Below are positions 10,779-21,679 of a DNA stretch of 64,000 bases, one piece after another. Positions within the stretch are counted from its first letter, which is position 1, and every line of letters starts with the position of its first letter. The notes beneath the pieces were generated by a model. The model saw only the letters and a program-made list of their open reading frames with translations, was not told the DNA's origin and did no database searches. The stretch is from Gerris lacustris (lineage: Eukaryota > Arthropoda > Insecta > Hemiptera > Gerridae): assembly GCA_951217055.1 (NCBI GenBank), contig OX578276.1, positions 157,121,223 through 157,185,222 on the forward strand, written 5' to 3'. Position numbers and translations under genes: made by a program.

Positions 10779-11838
10779 CAGGGTGGTCCAAAAGTCTCCC
10801 CCCCCCCCTTCTTAACTTTTGAACGGTTTGAGATAAATTAATGAAACTTGGGGGATCTCTACCATGCAAAGGGAAGTATTTTTTCATGCAATCACCCACT
10901 AGGGGCAATCACCCACTAGGGGCAATCACCCACTTTGCCCCCAGGCCACCCAACTTCAAAATTTCAAATAGGAGTGTATATTTTTGATAGCATATTTGGA
11001 TTCTACAGTGAAAAATAATAAATTTTTACTTAAAACTTTTTTTTCTATTCCCAATATTTTGCCCCCTATAGGTGGGCAAAGATAGCAAAATTACCCACCG
11101 GTAATACGTTGTAAAATCTAAACGGTTAGAGATAAATTAATGAAACTTAGGGGATCCGTACCATGTAAAGGGAAGTTTGTTTTCATGCAACCTCGCTGTA
11201 GGGGCAACCTCCCATTTTGCCCCCAGACCACCTAACCTCAAAATGTTGTCCTAGAATGTATATTTTTGATAGCAGATTTAGATTCTACGGCAAAAAATAA
11301 AAATATTTTACTTCAAACTTTATTTTCTACCTCTAATATTTTGCCCCCTATAGGGGGGCAAAGGTATAAAAATCGTAGATTTCAGCGCTTGGGGGCAAAA
11401 TGGAGGTTGCCCCTAGTACGCGAGTGGATGATTAAACACTTCCCTTTACATGGTACAGATCCCCCCAAGTTCCATGACTTTATTTCAAACCGTTTAGATT
11501 TTATAACGATCTAAGTGTTATTTTTTTACTATTTCGGAAGGGTTATTTTGCTATCTTTGCCCACCTATAGGGGGCAAAATATTGGGAATAGGAAAAAATG
11601 TTTCAAGTAAAAGTTTATTATTTTTCACTGTAGAATCCAAATATGCTATCAAAAATATACACTCCAATTTGAAATTTTGAAGTTGGGTGGCCTAGGGGCA
11701 AAGTGGGTGGTTGCCCCTAGTGGGTGATTGCATGAAAACAAACTTCCCTTTGCATGGTAGAGATCCCCCAAGTTTCATTAATTTATCTCAAACCGTTCAA
11801 AAGTTAAGAGGGGGGGGGGAGACTTTTTGACCACCCTG
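10779..11838. mobile_element. 1,060-bp TA-flanked foldback transposon, non-autonomous
   Basis: The ends are CAGGGTGGTCCAAAAGTCTC and its inverse, followed inward by long arms of about 330 bp (C/G tract, 'cttaacttttgaacggtttg', 'tcacccactaggggca', 'ttttgccccctatagg'). The middle holds a further pair of diverged, inverted copies of the same module, so the whole unit is a palindrome inside a palindrome. It is bounded by TA (10777-10778 and 11839-11840). The related MITE at 40.9 kb gives the empty site, showing insertion at a single TA as in Tc1/mariner elements. No open frame for a transposase. Confidence 0.85.
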
Positions 11839-11974
11839 TATAATGTAGTGAATCTGTAAAGTGATGCCAGCGCTGCATGTGGCCGAATGCCGAACTACGA
11901 CTGAAATACGCATCCCATTTTGTAGCTGTCAAGTTTGTTTATTTTATTGTTCTACGAGTTTAGACCTACACTAC

Positions 11975-12460
11975 AGTCTGACTCATGAAAGAAGACGTGC
12001 GTTGACAGCGCGGGAAATCAGATGACACTCAGATTGGCCAACCTATGTGAGGGTAAAAATAAAGCCACTAGGTCTATGGGTGAGGGTGGGGCAGTTAACT
12101 TGTTTGTAAACAAAAGAAGGTTATGTTCCTCGTACCAAATCGCGATCTTTTTAACTTTTGTTGTCTATAGATTTTCACATCTTATTACGAATATATTTCA
12201 ATATTTCTTCTAAGAGTTCTTTTTTCTTCATCACGATGATAACTAAACAACAAGGAGAAGGAAAATGTAGGAGGGGTGGAGGTTACGAACCCTTTTTAAA
12301 CGGTTATCCCAAGGGCCGCGCCCCTCCACTAGAGATTTTTATTTTTACCTAGTTGGCTCAACCTATTGCCCGCCAAAATCTCGAGCTCTCATTGGCTCTC
12401 CCCCCAATGTGTCAAACTTTCCCGCGCTGTCAACGCCCGTCTTCTTTCATAAGTCAGACT
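11975..12460. repeat. 486-bp foldback with 40-bp terminal arms
   Basis: The ends AGTCTGAC(T)CATGAAAGAAG and CTTCTTTCATAAGTCAGACT are inverted repeats extending about 43 bp through 'gttgacagcgcggg'. Subterminal parts (GGCCAACCTATGTGAGGG on one side, GAGCCAATGAGAGC on the other) recur together at 36475-36640, which is therefore a relative. No coding capacity is evident. It sits just upstream of the Myb/SANT start codon. Confidence 0.75.
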
Positions 12461-14080
12461 GTTCAAAGAAGATGGAAAAAGTGAAAGGTAGGTAAAACGT
12501 TTTGCCTTGTTAATACTTGTATGTTTTCAAATATATATTTAATGAGAGTTTGAGAAACTGAAATATATATAGCAGCTTTTCAGGATTTAATTCATCTGCG
12601 TTTAAAGATCTAAAAGATGTTTTATGATAGTTCCGATAACAAAATAATGATTCAGTTTTTCAATAGAGATGTGGCATTACACAAAGTTTGTTTGTAAAAA
12701 ATTTGACGGTTATACATTTATACCTAGTTGCACTTAGTTTCCTCAATGTATTTTGAACTTGTAGCCACCTTAAAACCAGTATGTACCTACTTTACGTACT
12801 TCCTAAGCTTATATCTTTGGGTAAATCGGTACTTTTTTACTTAGGTCAAGTAGGTAGGATATGGCAAGATTTTACTTTGTTACCCATCGTTTGTGAACAT
12901 TTACTACGAATATCACACTTCTGTTATTACAAGTGACAATATCCAGTTAGTCTAACTATCAAGTAAGGCAAAGGGACATTTAGTCCTATCTATTTCGGGA
13001 CAAGGGAATATTTTATTTGGATTTAATAATAAATAAATTTGGGTGGGCAACCAAATAAGAGTGCCCCGTAAATTCAGTTACTGTTACTTGCCTAATAAAA
13101 TGTGCTGTACTTCAATTAAGTGCAAAGCACACTCAATAGGCAAACTTTGTTTTCACCCAGTTAGAGTTCTAATATAATAAATTAGTATTTCCGTCCCTTA
13201 TTAATTGAATGTATAGTGTACCTCTAATGTTTCATTATTTATTACAGGTGCCAAAGGTACAAGGGACGAGAAAGTCACCGAGGTCCAGAAAAAGATGTTG
13301 CTGACATTTGTCAATGACCACCCAAGCCTTATCAGAGGGTGGCAAAACATTGGGCCTCAAGCTTAAATAGTAAATGTGCTGTGGCAGAATTCGGAAACTC
13401 TGCTAAATGCTGCAGGCCCATAAAAAAATGTCACGAAGTGGCAAAGAGTAAGTATGACATATATATGTGTATCACTTCCTCTGTTAATGTTTATCATCTA
13501 CCTAATGTTGATTGACTTCCTTTGCCTAGCCTAATGTTATTATTAACGTTTTCTTTATTTCAGGTCTTGATTGACCTTAAGTCAAAAGTTAAAAAAAAGG
13601 CGCCTAGTAGCACCCACCCTATGCTGACACAGCAGCCATCACGAAGCACCTACCCCATGCCCACTCCGCAGCCATCTTGCAGCAGCCACTCCCCCCACCC
13701 CAGACAGTTAAGGATACACCATCTCTTAGGACATTCTCACCAATTGATAGTGACTTCATTGAAGAAGCCCCGGATGTGGAGTTTGTCTCTCTTTTGTAGG
13801 AGTATGTGTCATTTTCAAATTTTAATTAAACAGTGGTTTCCTTTAAGCTACCACACTCATCAATCAAGCAGGGTTGTTGTGTTTGTCGATACTGCCTTAA
13901 ACATTGTATTTTTATAAACATATAATTTTTTAAGCCTTGGAATAATTCTTATGTTCTCCTTTTTAGATATCGAGTGAGGAAGTTCCGAGAGGTTTCCGAT
14001 GGGGCCTGTCAGGAAGAGTAAGCAATTTTCTTTATAATTTACTAATAATCTTCTTGGGTCATTATAAAGTTTCAATCATT

Positions 14081-14384
14081 TTGTTGAATAAAACACAATA
14101 ATTTTAATAAATCAGTCAATTGTCTACCACAATAATTAAAAATGTACAATTTAAGCTCTTGAGGCTTTTTATAAAAAAATATAAATATTGAACAATTAAT
14201 GATAATTTCTGAAACACTGTCATCTTCAGTTAACTGAATATGTCAGTAATGAATGAATATGACAGTGAAGATGAATATGACTGAAGAGTTAACTGAAGAT
14301 GACATGAGTCTTTATTTGTATATTTTTAATTACTGTGGTAGGCAATAAACTGATTTATTAAAATTATTGTGTTTTATTCAACAA
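14081..14384. repeat. Foldback MITE in an intron of the Myb/SANT gene
   Basis: TTGTTGAATAAAACACAATA at 14081 is inverted at 14365-14384, the arms running about 36 bp. The interior has direct and inverted copies of 'tgaagatgaatatgac' and 'gttaactgaa'. No frame. Confidence 0.8.
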
Positions 14385-14434
14385 AATTATTGTTTTTAAG
14401 TACAACAAAATCTCTGTCAAAGCAACCAATGAAT

Positions 14435-14700
14435 TATCAAGTTTAATATTTATTACAGATGCAATTCTTCCTTTGTGCTTACACACATTGTCACTTACTT
14501 AACATTATTGTTTTATACATAAAGAGCTTTATTTTATTTTCTCTAAGAGAATATAATGTTGTCAAGTGTAAGTTTTAAATATAACGCATGGCTTAAATCT
14601 TAATACTCAAGTATGTGACAATGTGTTGGTACACAGTATTTATTTAAAATAAAGTTCAAAAAGATGAAGTAAGTAAGGGTTTAAATATTAAACTTGATAA
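14435..14700. repeat. Second intronic foldback
   Basis: TTATCAAGTTTAATATTTA at 14435 pairs with TAAATATTAAACTTGATAA ending at 14700. An inner pair, CACATTGTCACTTACTT / AAGTATGTGACAATGTG, continues the symmetry. It lies about 50 bp from the previous foldback and is unrelated to it in sequence. Confidence 0.75.
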
Positions 14701-15401
14701 CGACCCAAATATGGATCGATATATCACAATAAAAATTAGAACAAACTTTTTTTTTACATCTAGATAAAACCACTGGAAATATATAGTTTAGTATATAACT
14801 TATTACATTTTATGTATTACTATCTCATTGTAAATTTCTTCTTCTTTGTTTATAGGAACTAGGAAAGATCCAGAGTGGGAGCGGAAGTTCCTCGACAGTC
14901 ACAAGGACTTAAAGAGGTCAGTCGATTCTATGACTGAAGGTGGGGAAGATGTCTGATAATTTGGGAACACTGCGATTATCAGCAGAGCTGATGGCAGAGG
15001 CAGTGCAAACGCAAAAAAATATTGCCAGAAGTTTTAATGTATTTTTAAACGGTCCGCAAATGGACACAGAATAAATATTTTATTTATTATATAATGTTGT
15101 TAAGTTACATTTTCTTATACAGTACCTTTTTAATATTAATATCATCACTAAATGTTACAACTGAGGATAACTCCATTTTGTTTCTTTTGAAAAGTCCTGT
15201 GTTAGTATTAAATATGAATTTACTTCTAAACTTATTGAATATAATCCATAAAAATATTATCTTTAGGGGTCACAGTTTGGGATATCTTGTTGAAAGGGAG
15301 TGTAGAGATGACATGCTTCATTAATTTGCGAAATGCATCATACTATAAACGCCACTTTTTGAGAATCATTAACTTGTAGTATTATGGCATATCTTATGTT
15401 A

Positions 15402-16950
15402 AGGGGATGCTCGCGAGGGGGGCAGTTTTTGACCTGAGCTCCCCCACCCCAAACAGTCAGTAATGCATAAACTATGGAAGGGGTTACGTCGCTGCGGTTC
15501 TACACATATTTATAAAACATCGCGATCCTAGACCAAGTGAAGGGTGTACGACTAGAATGGAGGGGGAAGGGAAGGATGTTACTTGTCACTCTAGTGGAAA
15601 CCCCAGACACTATTTATACACTCTACTCTATAAAAAAAAGCCCGCTCTTTTCAAATCAACTTCCTCATAGTTTTACAATCCACAATAATAGAAGAGAAGA
15701 GTTTATTTATCGATAATATAGCATAGCATAGCAATAGGGAAATACAAACGTTTCTCCTTGGTCAGTGACCGTCAGTAATGTATATACAGTATAATCCCGA
15801 TATATCGTATCATCAAAGGGTCGAAGGAAAAATATTTATGATATATCGAGATGTTCACTAAATCGCGGGATTATGAATATATGAAAGATACTGTCAAGGG
15901 ACTGGCAATTATATTCGATACATCGGGATATATGATATAACGGGATACGATATATCTATATACAAATTCTAACGTACTTCCAGATGGGCTAGAAACTTGA
16001 AATTTGGCACACAATGGTTGTAGCATGTAACCGCATAGTGGATGAGAACACAATAGTATAAGAAGTAAAATGCCCTGCTTCTTGCCAAAACATGACCATA
16101 AGCCAAAGAAATTACATGCTTACAATAAATAAAAACAGAACTAATGCTATCAATTATTTTCTTTTTTAATAAATTATAAAATATACAAGGTGTTTCGTGA
16201 TTTAGATTTTTTTCCACCAAGTATAAAAGTAGGGTTTAAAACGTGAAATCGAAAAAAGTAAATCTAGAGGCATATCTAGAATGTTAAGAAGATTAAGTGT
16301 GCAAAATTTCAAGTCTCTAAGACAAATGGGTGAGGCGCAATGTGAGGCCAAAGATTTCTCCCCTGAAAGCAGGGCCTTAAGTTAGCATGTGGCTGTCCTT
16401 TTATCAGGAGCGACGCTACATCACGTCAACTACAAAATTATGGCGCGAATTTTAATTCAATGTCACAGACGTTACCACCTTCTCACTATGAAATGCTAGT
16501 AGTATTAAAATTTAATTGTTGTTACGTGATAGGTTATTAGATTCTTATCTTAACGAGTCATATTATATTAGCTTATAATGTTTTTTCATAGATATATTTT
16601 AAAATAGATTTTGATTGTCCCGTATGTTACCTGTCACGGACGTTACTTTTTAGAATTTTTTGGTAATGTAGTATGTGATTAATTTATAATTTTATTTTTC
16701 AAATGTGTTTCTTGTCACGAATTATCAACATTTCACTAAGAAAAACGTTCAGAATATGTCCCAAAACTGTCGATAGCATGTGCTACTGGATATGCTATGA
16801 AAGTCCCATGGACGTTAGAAGGGCAGACATCAGGTCAGCCATAAGACATCCAGAAGCATAAATTCTGCCCTCCACAGGATGTGCCAATGGACCAAGTGAT
16901 TGGTCCTGTGGATATCTTAGGGACCAAGTCATGCTACTTGGGATATCCAA
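15402..16950. other. Spacer with a pogo-like terminal fragment
   Basis: No gene was found. At 15787-15956 a block beginning CAGTATAATCCCGATATATC with repeated ATATATCG(A/G)GA motifs looks like the subterminal region of a pogo/Tigger-type element (confidence about 0.3). The segment 16380-16830 has scattered 'tgtcac(a/g)gacgttac' direct repeats. From 16890 the sequence grades into diverged monomers of the satellite that follows. Confidence 0.5.
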
Positions 16951-18430
16951 AACCAAGGTATTAAGGACCAACCCAATGTATTAATGACTAAATCTGAGGT
17001 AGAAGTGATCAACACCGATGAATTAGTGACCAAACTGAGATATTAGGGACCAAACCGAGATATTAGGGACCAAAACCAAGGTATTAAGGACCAACCCAAA
17101 GTATTAATGACTAAATCTGAGGTAGAAGTGTTCAACACCGATGAATTAGTGACCAAACTAAGATATTAGGGACCAAACCGAGATATTAGGGACCAAAACC
17201 AAGGTATTAAGGACCAACCCAATGAATTAATGACTAAATCTGAGGTAGAAGTGATCAACACCGATGAATTAGTGACCAAACTAAGATATTAGGGACCAAA
17301 CCGAGATATTAGGGACCAAAACCAAGGTATTAAGGACCAACCCAATGTATTAATGACTAAATCTGAGGTAGAAGTGTTCAACACCGATGAATTAGTGACC
17401 AAACTAAGATATTAGGGACCAAACCGAGATATTAGGGACCAAAACCAAGGTATTAAGGACCAACCCAATGTATTAATGACTAAATCTGAGGTAGAAGTGA
17501 TCAACACCGATGAATTAGTGACCAAACTAAGATATTAGGGACCAAACCGAGATATTAGGGACCAAAACCAAGGTATTAAGGACCAACCTAATGTATTAAT
17601 GACTAAATCTGAGGTAGAAGTGATCAACACCGATGAATTAGTGACCAAACTAAGATATTAGGGACCAAACCGAGATATTAGGGACCAAAACCAAGGTATT
17701 AAGGACCAACCCAATGTATTAATGACTAAATCTGAGGTAGAAGTGATCAACACCGATGAATTAGTGACCAAACTAAGATATTATGGACCAAACCGAGATA
17801 TTAGGGACCAAAACCAAGGTATTAAGGACCAACCCAAAGTATTAATGACTAAATCTGAGGTAGAAGTGATCAACACCGATGAATTAGAGACCAAACTAAG
17901 ATATTAGGGACCTAACCGAGATATTAGGGACCAAAACCAAGGTATTAAGGACCAACCCAATGTATTAATGACTAAATCTGAGGTAGAAGTGATCAACACC
18001 GATGAACTAGTGACCAAACTAAGATATTAGGGACCAAACCGAGATATTAGGGACCAAAACCAAGGTATTAAGGACCAACCCAATGTATTAATGACTAAAT
18101 CTGAGGTAGAAGTGATCAACACCGATGAATTAGAGACCAAACTAAGATATTAGGGACCTAACCGAGATATTAGGGACCAAAACCAAGGTATTAAGGACCA
18201 ACCCAATGTATTAATGACTAAATCTGAGGTAGAAGTGATCAACACCGATGAATTAGTGACCAAACTAAGATATTAGGGACCAAACCGAGATATTAGGGAC
18301 CAAAACCAAGGTATTAAGGACCAACCCAATGTATTAATGACTAAATCTGAGGTAGAAGTGTTCAACACCGATGAATTAGTGACCAAACTGAGATATTAGG
18401 GACCAAACCGAGATATTAGGGACCAAAACC
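16950..18430. repeat. 123-bp satellite, 12 copies, six submonomers per unit
   Basis: The anchor TTAATGACTAAATCTGAGGT recurs at 16980, 17103, 17226 and so on up to about 18333 at exact 123-bp steps. Copies differ at only a few positions. Each unit divides into six diverged 19-22 base submonomers of the form (G)TATTAGGGACCAAAACCRA. Upstream at about 16895-16950, looser submonomers (GGATATCTTAGGGACCAAG) mark the probable source. The period is a multiple of three, but all but one copy have TAG in the open frame, so it is not a protein repeat. Confidence 0.95.
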
Positions 18431-18598
18431 GATTAGAGTAGAGCAAGATATGAGTTAATGGCTTTATAAAGCTAGATTGGAATTTAAAATGTCAATGTTA
18501 CTTGCAATCTCTCGGATTAATATTAATAAGATTATTTATAATTTATTGCTACATTATTATTATTATTATTATTTTCTGTTTCTTTTATTTTTGTTTAG

Positions 18599-18756
18599 AT
18601 AAAGAATTTCCCTTCTGGGTAGCTCTTGAGAACAGACGCAACTCAACTCACCCCCCTACAGCTAAAGAGCAGAAGAAAATAGACAAATGTCTTAAAAGAA
18701 ATAAAATAGATCCTGAAAGCTTGAGTGTTATTGATAACGATAATTGTACTAATTAA
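18599..18756 (+). CDS. Candidate terminal exon, unknown protein
   Basis: A pyrimidine-rich tract ending TTTTTGTTTAG at 18598 is followed by an open frame reading KEFPFWVALENRRN...KEQKKIDKCLKRNK...SLSV to TAA at 18756. AATAAA (18828 region) and a TATTTCAGG lie downstream. The composition is charged and balanced, unlike the surrounding AT-rich translations, and the end is hydrophilic. I do not recognise the family. The ATG at 18502 lies in what is probably intron (a polypyrimidine and ATT-repeat tract). The satellite just upstream would lie in the preceding intron or outside the gene. No upstream exon was identified. Confidence 0.35.
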
Positions 18757-18839
18757 ACAGAAAGTATATCCTAGCAAAGTATATCATTGCGCATTCTGTA
18801 GTAACATTTTGAACAATGTTTAACTCAAAATAAATATTA

Positions 18840-19780
18840 ATGTATTAATAATATTTCAGGATTGTGTTTTTATTCAGGGGAGGGGATTATTTTTAAAAAA
18901 TAAATATTCTTCATACCATTTTGAATTCTTGGTATCTTGTGAAATAAATTTATTTATTTATGCCCACCTCAGGTAGTAGCTAATGGGATGAGTTGAAAAA
19001 TTGATAAAAAAAAATAACTTACAAAAAATAATTAATTTTAATAATTCACCCAGCAGACTGTCAACTCAAAATATATAATTTTAAGGAAATTCAATTTACA
19101 AAATCCATGAAATCATGCAATTATTTTAAAATAATTTATAGATAATTTTTAGCACACTTCAAACCATTCTCTACTACAATAACTTATCCAAATACCCTTT
19201 TACTGCCCTGTCTGAGCAGTTTTTTCATTGAATAAGATCAGATTTAGAATTGTGACTATAATTTAAGGCCTGAAGATGCCCAGGTATGGGCAAAAGCTTG
19301 CCACTATTAAAAAAGTTATAAAAAAAACTAGTAATAATGTTTTTTGTTTTTTTTTATAAATAAATAATAGTAGTTAATAAATCAACTCTAAGAAAAATCT
19401 GAGAGAAGTGCAACTATGTGTGAAAGCTAAAGTTTCCATAGGAACCATTTTTAATATCCTCACAGACTCAAAAATCAGTTCTTGAAATTGCTGAAAGAAT
19501 CAAACTTGTTCACTTATTTTCTTCAATCCCTTTATCCTCCACTCGACCCAATTTTGGGCCTCTTCTTCCATTTTTATACGCTTTTAATTAACTTCAAATT
19601 TTTTTTGGGCCAAAGCATGTAACTTAGATCTGACCAACTTTCCAGCAAAAGATTTTTTTATTTTATAAGCATTAATTGTAAAAATTGTTTATATTAGCTG
19701 ATAAATCAATAAATTTCTAAAAAATGTTGGCGGTAAAATTTGAAAAAATTGTAAACAAAATAGACAGGTAAGTGAGGTTA
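18840..19780. other. AT-rich spacer with a hammerhead-like remnant
   Basis: No gene. At 19270-19295 there is CTGAAGA, T, GCCC...GGGC, then AAAA in place of GAAA: the same layout as the motifs at 8793 and 10479 but with the G of GAAA lost. The remainder is simple AT-rich DNA. Confidence 0.5.
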
Positions 19781-20013
19781 ATTCCACTTAACCCTGGAAT
19801 GCTAAAGGTAGTCAAATTGGCGAGCGCAGTTTTACCCTTAACCTTCCATACTCGTATGTGACGGTGTTGGGTACCACATCCTACTGCAGTGCTTGCACTG
19901 GTTGCTAACACACCTGCCAGTGTAGTAGTAGAAGTCCTTTTGAGCATACACTCATTTTTTTTACAATAAGTGGAACATAATAACACATGCTCAGAAAAAA
20001 ATGAATTAATAGA

Positions 20014-20041
20014 GGAGTGCCACAAGGGTCCATTTTAGGTC
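20014..20041 (+). pseudogene. LINE reverse transcriptase, fragment left of the BEL insertion
   Basis: It encodes GVPQGSILG(P), the conserved strand before the catalytic palm motif of Jockey/CR1-type reverse transcriptases. The frame stops being LINE-like immediately upstream. The fragment ends in AGGTC, which is duplicated after the BEL element, where the frame resumes at 26043 with PILYLI. About 10 codons are visible on this side. Confidence 0.75.
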
Positions 20042-20317
20042 TGTTAGGACGTTATTATATCTTTATGTATATATATATGTATATAGAAGTAGTTAGTACC
20101 ATGTGGTAGTAAGAAGGGCTGGTGGGGAGTAAGGGTACACCTCCCTTCTCCTAGCCTAGCCCTCTTGACCTTTACAAGCAGTTATGTTTTAGCTATCATC
20201 TAGGCATATACTCACTTTTGTACCATTACCATTACATGTACCTTTTAAATACACCAGATACCTTTAAATTGAACCAGCGACCAAAGGAATCTTTATTTAC
20301 CATTAACCACCCCCACA
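20042..20317 (+). repeat. 5' LTR of the BEL element
   Basis: 276 bp, TGTTAG...CCCCACA. It has a (TA)n/ATGTATA run near the start and, compared with the 3' LTR, a 3-bp GTG difference near 20122 and a single change in the TATATA run. The high identity of the pair points to a young insertion. Confidence 0.92.
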
Positions 20318-20376
20318 TTTTGGTCATCTTTGGGCCGGATAATTTACCACTAAACTAGGCATCGCGTGGCTCTATC

Positions 20377-21034
20377 ATTGAAGCGAGTGTATTGCAATAA
20401 AATACTGAATATTGAAATTTATTAATCATGATGAATGTCATAGTTGAAGATAAGTGGAAGAGGGTAGTGTGAGGTAGAGTGGGGGTATTCGGTACAAAGC
20501 TTGACTTCCTAAACAAACCTATACACTATAAGAATCTTAACCACCCGTGATAGCTTTTATATTATTATTATAAATGTATCACTTCATTACTCAAATACTA
20601 CTGCTTGTATCACGTTGAAATTTTACATACTTGTTTCAATTGTACTGTACTTTAGACGACGTACATGAAGTTTTATTAAAATCGTTACGTTAGAACGTAA
20701 GATATTGGTAAAAAGGTTGTTTTCTCTATTTTAAACGTTTAGGTCCGCTTTAATAGTTTTAGCGATCTTTATTAATTCATAGCAGTGTCGTTGTTGGTTT
20801 TACTAAAAAATGTTCGTCTCATCGAATAGGTGATGATAGAATTTTTTCCCGTCCTGAAATTCCAACTTTAAATTTGAAGCTTACGTTTACGCGAGCATTG
20901 CGCGCAAATTCTTGGACGGATCACACTGTCCAACGAACTTAGCCTGAGTATTAGTAAGAGGAACACGTATACCAAATTTCAACTAAATCGGTAAACTTTT
21001 ACTCAAGTTATCGTCGGACACGTAAACGTTACAC

Positions 21035-21065
<31 letters not shown>

Positions 21066-21110
21066 GCATATTTCGTTGAATGTAAGAAGCTCGCTTACGC
21101 TCGCTTCAAT
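20377..21110. mobile_element. 734-bp insert in the BEL leader
   Basis: It starts ATTGAAGCGAG (20377) and ends CTCGCTTCAAT (21110), an 11-bp terminal inverted repeat. A diverged, longer-lived copy of its interior lies at 30850-31320, outside any BEL sequence, so this segment is an independent dispersed repeat that has landed between the primer-binding site and gag. It contains 'ccaaatttcaactaaatcgg' followed by (CAGA)n at 21036-21060. Confidence 0.65.
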
Positions 21111-21679
21111 TATACCATTATATTTACCGGAAAATATCGCTTAATACGTAATTAGTTCACATCAAGGAGGCGCAAGATTCATTAAGAAGAATTCACCACA
21201 AGCACATCACATCACACCGAACTACCACCACATCGTACCAGAACTACCGCATTACATCAAACAACAAGTACCACCTCATCGCAAGTATAATTTACCATTA
21301 TTTCAAGGCTTGATGAAGCCTAAGCTATCGTTTGGTGCGAAAACATTTGGAGGGAAAGTTCCTGACCTAGCCTGGTGGCTCAACATCTGGTTAGCCACAT
21401 CAGCATCTGGTCTCTTCCCTTATACCACATGCCTGATTCAACCTACCCTAAGCATAACCCTGCCTATTCCAGAAAATTCCTGTTTTTTCATTTATTTTAC
21501 CACTTAGTATTATTTCTCACTCTACTTAAAATACCTTCATACATTTATCCTACCATTTTACAAGTCACTTTACAACCTATTTAAATTATTATTATTATAG
21601 GTCCCTTTTCTTTAAGTTTATTATATTTTTCAATTCATTATTAATTTTAATTTCTTTTCAAACCTAGTAGAATATCTAA

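Larger units (their letters stand above)
12472..15074 (+). pseudogene. Myb/SANT-like DNA-binding protein of a Harbinger element (decayed)
   Basis: Likely exons are 12472-12487 (ATG GAA AAA GTG AAA G, donor GTAGGT), 13248-13447 (acceptor ATTACAG), 13564-about 13798, 13967-14017 and 14856-15074 (stop TAA). Exons 2 and 3 carry a zeste-like Myb/SANT signature: LLTFVNDHPSLIRG, LLNAAGP, KWQR, then DLKSKVKKKAP, where such proteins usually have a W-x-D-x-K-S-x-V-K-K-K motif. The last exon has a helical tail (LSAELMAEAVQTQKNIARSF) like the C-termini of these proteins. There are stop codons within exon 2 and frame changes in exons 2, 3 and 5, so it is probably inactive. In Harbinger elements this protein binds the element ends and helps bring the transposase to the nucleus; that role is known for the family and not shown here. 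Confidence 0.65.
10696..15402 (+). mobile_element. Harbinger-type element, left half
   Basis: The left terminus GAGGCCGATTCTGTAACTTT matches the terminal repeats of the MITE at 40847-41309. Inside lies a decayed Myb/SANT gene (12472-15074) of the kind that accompanies Harbinger transposases. The tail 15172-15402 is the reverse complement of 49551-49790, the 3' flank of the transposase exon in the other Harbinger copy. This fits the convergent two-gene layout of Harbinger elements. The copy stops at 15402 with no transposase. It is interrupted by the foldbacks at 10779-11838 and 11975-12460 and by intronic foldbacks. Confidence 0.7.

Noticed and set aside
17722..17907. Open frame in the satellite (41-residue repeat)
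   Set aside because: The period of 123 keeps frame, but other copies have TAG at the same place. One substitution opened this copy by chance.
16950..18430. CRISPR array
   Set aside because: Units are contiguous with no unique spacers, and the host is eukaryotic.
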